A DNA stretch of 64,000 nt from Echiichthys vipera (lineage: Eukaryota > Chordata > Actinopteri > Perciformes > Trachinidae). Shown one piece after another: positions 60,148-64,000 of the stretch (its first letter is position 1; each line of letters starts with the position of its first letter). The notes under the pieces were generated by a model. The model saw nothing but the letters and a program-made list of their open reading frames with translations. It was not told the origin of the DNA and ran no database searches. The position numbers were made by a program, and so were the translations under genes. The DNA lies in contig OY829655.1 in NCBI GenBank assembly GCA_963691815.1, positions 32,228,983-32,292,982 on the forward strand. The letters are read 5' to 3'.

Positions 60148-61385
60148 GAGAGACGGGGCGAAGAGCTCCGACGTCTCGGAGTAAAGTCGCTCCTTCAGAA
60201 ATGCTTCAGAAAGAACTGGAGTTCTACTTCTATTGATATTTTCTATTATTCTATGATATCAAAATATGCTCATGCTAACAACAACGACAACAACAATAAT
60301 AATAACAATGATAATAATAATAATGATAATAAGTGTGGAGAAGTTACTGAATGAATTGTCGGCTTCTTAAATACTGACATGTAAAGTGCACAGCACCGTC
60401 ACAGCTGAGTCCACACGGTCCCCATTTAATCCCTCATCCTGACGTAATCCACACGCTTCCCTCTTCACCGTGTGATGTTCACCGCGCTGACGTGTGGGAA
60501 CGTGAGCTGCACACACTCACAGACGAACCTTAAACAACAGAATCAGCCAAAGTAACACGTAATAAAGAAAACTGAGCCCTGACTTTATCAACACTGTCAC
60601 ACAGAACGTGATATTCACAGAGTTCAGGATGAAAGGGTTTGTTGACCAGTTGGAAAAGTGTGAAATTAAGTATTGTATGAATTTAAAACGGCTCTATACC
60701 TGAAAACAGGCGTTTTATGTTTCAAAACCAGTGTTTCATTAGTGCTGCTGCAGATTCATCTTTGTTTAATCTACTTAAACTACAGTTTTATAGACAGATA
60801 ACTTTATTTACCCCTGAGGGGAAATGAGGTCATCGTAGCAGCGTTACAGAGCAATCAGAAATACTACAAATAAGATAAAATACAAAACATGAACAACAAT
60901 AGAATAAAATAAAAGTACAGTATCGCAGATAAACACTATGTTACAACATGCTGTGTGGATTTTAATGTGCAAGTGAGATAAAGGTACATTTCAGTGACGA
61001 GTCACTTTGAGTAGAGTGAGTTTATTCCCTGAGTGTCGTTCAGCGTTGCCGTGCGGCGTTGCCGTGCGGCGTTGCTGTGCAGTGTCGCTCAGCGTTGCTG
61101 TGCAGCGTTGCTGTGCAGCGTTGCTGTGCGGCGTTGTAAAGTCTGAAGCATGTTTGTTGTTCAAATGCATGTGTTTGTATTTAATCTACAGGAGAGGAGC
61201 AGAGGCATGTCGCCCTTATGTCCGCTGATAAACTGTTTATATTTTAATAATAGTGATTAAAGTGCAGGAACTCTTTGTAAATGATGAACGACCTCTTTTT
61301 CTCTGGTGCATTCAAATATTGCATTTCAAAACATACAATCAAACCAAATTAACCACCAGTAAATGCAGCGTGTGCCGTGTTTAAT
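60148..61385. other. Intergenic DNA, no gene seen
   Basis: ACA/ATA runs (60278-60335), a LINE-tail-like passage (60795-60860, tttatttacccctgagggga) and imperfect gcgttgctgtgcagcgttgc repeats (61035-61135). Confidence 0.5.
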
Positions 61386-61438
61386 ATGGAAAAGCTTTTA
61401 TTCGTGAGTGTGTTTTAAACAGATTCATGTTTGTGAAG

Positions 61439-62492
61439 CTAACAGGAGTCGGTGATGCGTCTGATGGAGCTGAATCTGCCCCCGTCGTAGCCCATCTCCC
61501 TGAAGCTCCTGTACTCTCCGGGCCTCAGGTACATCATCCTGCCTCTGAACTGGGGCTGCTCGTACATCAGCCAGTGGCCGTCCATCACGTTGCACGACTG
61601 GCACTCGGACATACGGTAGCGGTCCTGGATGTTGTCGCAGTCGTCCATCAGCTCGTTCATCTGACCTCCGAAGTTCTCCCTCTCGTAGAGGCGGACTCTG
61701 TAGTTCCCTTTGTGCTGTTGGGAGTAAAACACACAGTGATGAGTCTGGAGGACACTGCATATCTAATGCTGTATTTCTGTATATCTGTGTTTCCTACCAT
61801 GGGGATCATGCGGCAGGACCTGATGCAGTCACCGAAACCCATCATGCGCTGGTAGTCAGAGTACTCGCCCCTCCTCAGGAAGTACTGCTGACCCGTGAAG
61901 TTGGGGCGGTCGTAGACCATGAAGCAGCCGCTCTCCACCTTGCAGGAGTGGCACCTGCTCAGGTGGGAGGACATGTCCGCGCAGTCGCTGCTGGTCTCAT
62001 AGGAGCGACCCTGGAAGTTCTTGTCCTCGTAGAAGATGATCTGGAACGAGACGGAGCGTCGCACGTTAGGATGGAAGGTTACAGAGGATGGTGTACAGAG
62101 CTATGGTAGTTATCTATCTCTATAGTTACTGATGTGATGTTTGGTTTAACGTGTCGAGTTTTACGGTTAAAAGAAACAGAACCAGGTGTGTTTGCCCTCC
62201 TTCGTCCTCTCTGTAAGAACTGAAGCTCCGTGTTTCAGGAGATCTTCTCATGTGGACTCTCAGAGCTCTCTAGAGACTTGAAGACTCTGTGCTTTTGTAT
62301 TAAACATCTTTAAATACAACAACAACAGTGTCTGCAGACTTCTCTACATCTTCACATCATCACCTGCACCAGGACGCGTCACTACGGTTACAGCATCATT
62401 CATGTGTCGAACACATAAACACAATAAAGCAAAGACGAGAGCTGAACACGTGCAGACATCGTGTGCAGTGTGACACTCACCTTGCCGTGCAT
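61439..62492 (-). CDS. Gamma-M crystallin G
   Basis: Minus-strand exons 62481-62492 (MHGK), 61798-62040 (81 codons) and 61439-61714 (91 codons plus TAG) give 176 aa with about 15 Met (8.5 percent). Domain starts IIFYEDKNFQGRSYE and YRVRLYERENFGGQ. One Trp (GHWLMYE); W42 is Phe, and W68 and W156 are Met (QRMMGF, FREMGYDG). Domain 2 is nearly identical to that of E and F in the stretch CNVMDGHWLMYEQP, suggesting recent duplication or gene conversion. A minus-strand aataaa (61397-61402) serves as poly(A) signal. Exon 1 has one extra codon, as in gene A. Confidence 0.95.
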
Positions 62493-62546
62493 GGTGGCTG
62501 ATACATGGACTGATGCTATAGCAATGCTATCCTGGATCTGAGCCTG

Positions 62547-62594
62547 TTTTATACCCAACGCTGCATCCAGACAATCGATGGCACCATTGTCTGG
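62547..62594 (-). promoter_or_regulatory. Promoter of gamma-M crystallin G: TATA and SOX-like site
   Basis: Minus-strand tataaaac (62547-62554), with ccagacaatggt (62583-62594) and a second ACAAT nearby (62569-62575 region, gattgtctgg), giving two facing SOX-like cores. Confidence 0.6.
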
Positions 62595-62879
62595 AAAGCC
62601 CGAGTCAGCAGCCCACGATGTCGGAGCCTCTGTTAGTGAATGCTGATGGTAAAGGGTCATTCTGCGTCCTCTCACGCGCTCCATCATTCCAGATCAAACG
62701 GCTCCTGTGTGCCTTTAAAGGTGGGATTACTCTGAATATGATCAGGACGCTTCGCCTCTTTATGGTTCAGATAATTAAAATCTAAATGATAAAGTGACGT
62801 AAACGTCTGAATCATCATGCGTGACTTTCTTCTGTCATCACAGATGTTTATGCTGAGCTCACACTTTTCACCAGCTGAG

Positions 62880-63336
62880 CTTTGGATCAGGTCTCAGGGG
62901 CAGCAGCTCCAGCCTCTGATCCTGGATCAGGTCTCAGGGGCAGCAGCTCCAAGCCTGTGATCCTGGATCAGGTCTCAGGGGCAGCAGCTCCAGCCTCTGG
63001 TCCTGGATCAGGTCTCAGGGGCAGCAGCTCCAGCCTCTGGTCCTGGATCAGGTCTCAGGGGCAGCAGCTCCAGCCTCTGGTCCTGGATCAGGTCTCAGGG
63101 GCAGCAGCTCCAGCCTCTGGTCCTGGATCAGGTCTCAGGGGCGGCAGCTCCGGCCTCTGATCCTGGATCAGGTCTCAGGGGCAGCAGCTCCAGCCTCTGA
63201 TCCTGGATCAGGTCTCAGGGGCGGCAGCTCCTGCCTCTGATCCTGGATCAGGTCTCAGGGGCGGCAGCTCCTGCCTCTGATCCTGGATCAGGTCTCAGGG
63301 GCAGCAGCTCCAGCCTCTGATCCTGGATCAGGTCAT
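62880..63336 (-). repeat. Rex3 tail repeats without element body
   Basis: About eleven 40-bp units of tggatcaggtctcaggggca + gcagctccagcctctgatcc. No C-terminal coding passage precedes them on either side. Confidence 0.9.
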
Positions 63337-64000
63337 TATGCACAGGTAATGTCACCATCAGAATCAGAATCAGGTTTATTGCCAGACAATTTTCATTGCA
63401 AGGAATTTGACTTGATTTGACATAAATATAAACATGAACACAAGCGAAACTAAACATATGGCATTGAATTAAATACATGAAACATAAGTGAGTGTGTTTG
63501 CACGACCAGTGCAGGTTAAAGTGTCCAGTGAAAAAGGTGGGGTGTGTTAATATAACACCTGTGATTTGGGTACGTTAATATAACGTATGACCGTTAAGTG
63601 TCTTAATGTAGAAAATGTTCCAAAACAAGAGACACCTGAGACCGTTGACGTTCAAAGTGACGTTCTGTAAAGAACAAACTCACCCTGGGAACATTTACAC
63701 ACACAAATGTAAATATGTGAAAGTGGAAGTGATGTTCTGTGTGTTTCAGAACGAGCGTCTCTAAGAATTAAAAGTAAATCTGCAATAAAAACTTTTCAGT
63801 TTATGTGGAAAAATATTCTCTGTGAGAGAAGCCCGAGCTGACGTTCATGAGTGTTTCACGTTCTCGTGTGTCTGAGTCTCTGCACCGGCTCCTTTCAATG
63901 TGAAAAAAGTTGTTTGTGTTAAAATAGGAACTGTTGTTTAAGCGTGTGTTGCTTTGGACCACGGACCTGTTTTATGGTTACACAGGAAGTGAGCACGCAG
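63337..64000. other. Repeat fragment and unassigned DNA
   Basis: 63355-63415 contains cagaatcagaatcaggttta and ttgccagacaattttcattgc, recalled from 3' ends of fish LINEs. The rest shows nothing recognisable. Confidence 0.45.

Noticed and set aside
60990..61230. 73-residue Cys-rich frame (CGVAVRRCCAVSL..)
   Set aside because: Comes from imperfect gcgttgctgtgc repeats; no homology or splice signals.

Overview
The window looks like nuclear DNA of a bony fish (teleost). It has short exons with GT-AG introns, TATA-driven gamma-crystallin genes including methionine-rich gamma-M types known from fish lenses, Rex3 (RTE-clade) retrotransposon fragments, tRNA-derived SINEs, PIF/Harbinger-type MITEs, and very large amounts of micro- and minisatellite DNA. 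There is one 200-base assembly gap (54138-54337). All exon calls were made by hand from splice signals, phase and family similarity. No database search was possible.

Layout. 1-5670: interspersed repeats, including a minus-strand Rex3 copy (about 3052-5460). 5678-16783: shugoshin 2 (sgo2, plus strand), with a CCAAT/CRE/NRF1-type promoter, a 5' UTR exon, a first intron that is almost wholly a 31-bp satellite (4.5 kb), and eight coding exons (1101 aa) with a 24-copy Gly-Ser-Pro-Arg repeat in the big exon. 19156-24196: a homologue of human C2orf80 (GONDA1), eight coding exons, 214 aa, with two long fold-back inverted repeats and a (GGAT)n array in and around it. 25960-49303: five plus-strand gamma-crystallin genes (A-E here). 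57444-62492: two minus-strand gamma-M crystallin genes (F, G). 62880-64000: Rex3 tail repeats and other repeat debris.

How the genes relate. C2orf80 next to a gamma-crystallin cluster is the arrangement recalled for human 2q34. Shugoshin 2 is on human 2q33, so the linkage looks ancient. All seven crystallin genes share one structure: a 3-4 codon first exon, an 80-84 codon exon for domain 1, and a 90-92 codon exon for domain 2, all phase 0. Across the cluster the four structural tryptophans of gamma crystallins are lost stepwise (A has four; E, F and G have one) while methionine rises to about 15 percent. Five of the seven promoters carry a SOX-like AACAA or ACAATGG element about 25-45 bp upstream of the TATA box.

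Most notable in the hunt: (1) a non-autonomous inverted-repeat element (1189-1548, about 16905-17596, 50117-50829) with direct-repeat target duplications, each arm carrying a hammerhead-ribozyme-like core; (2) minisatellites that appear to have grown from splice sites in three introns; (3) an RGG/SSPPP repeat tract inside shugoshin 2; (4) the tryptophan-to-methionine gradient in the crystallins; (5) a Harbinger-type MITE family spreading an intact SANT-like exon, CRE sites and CACGTG boxes.
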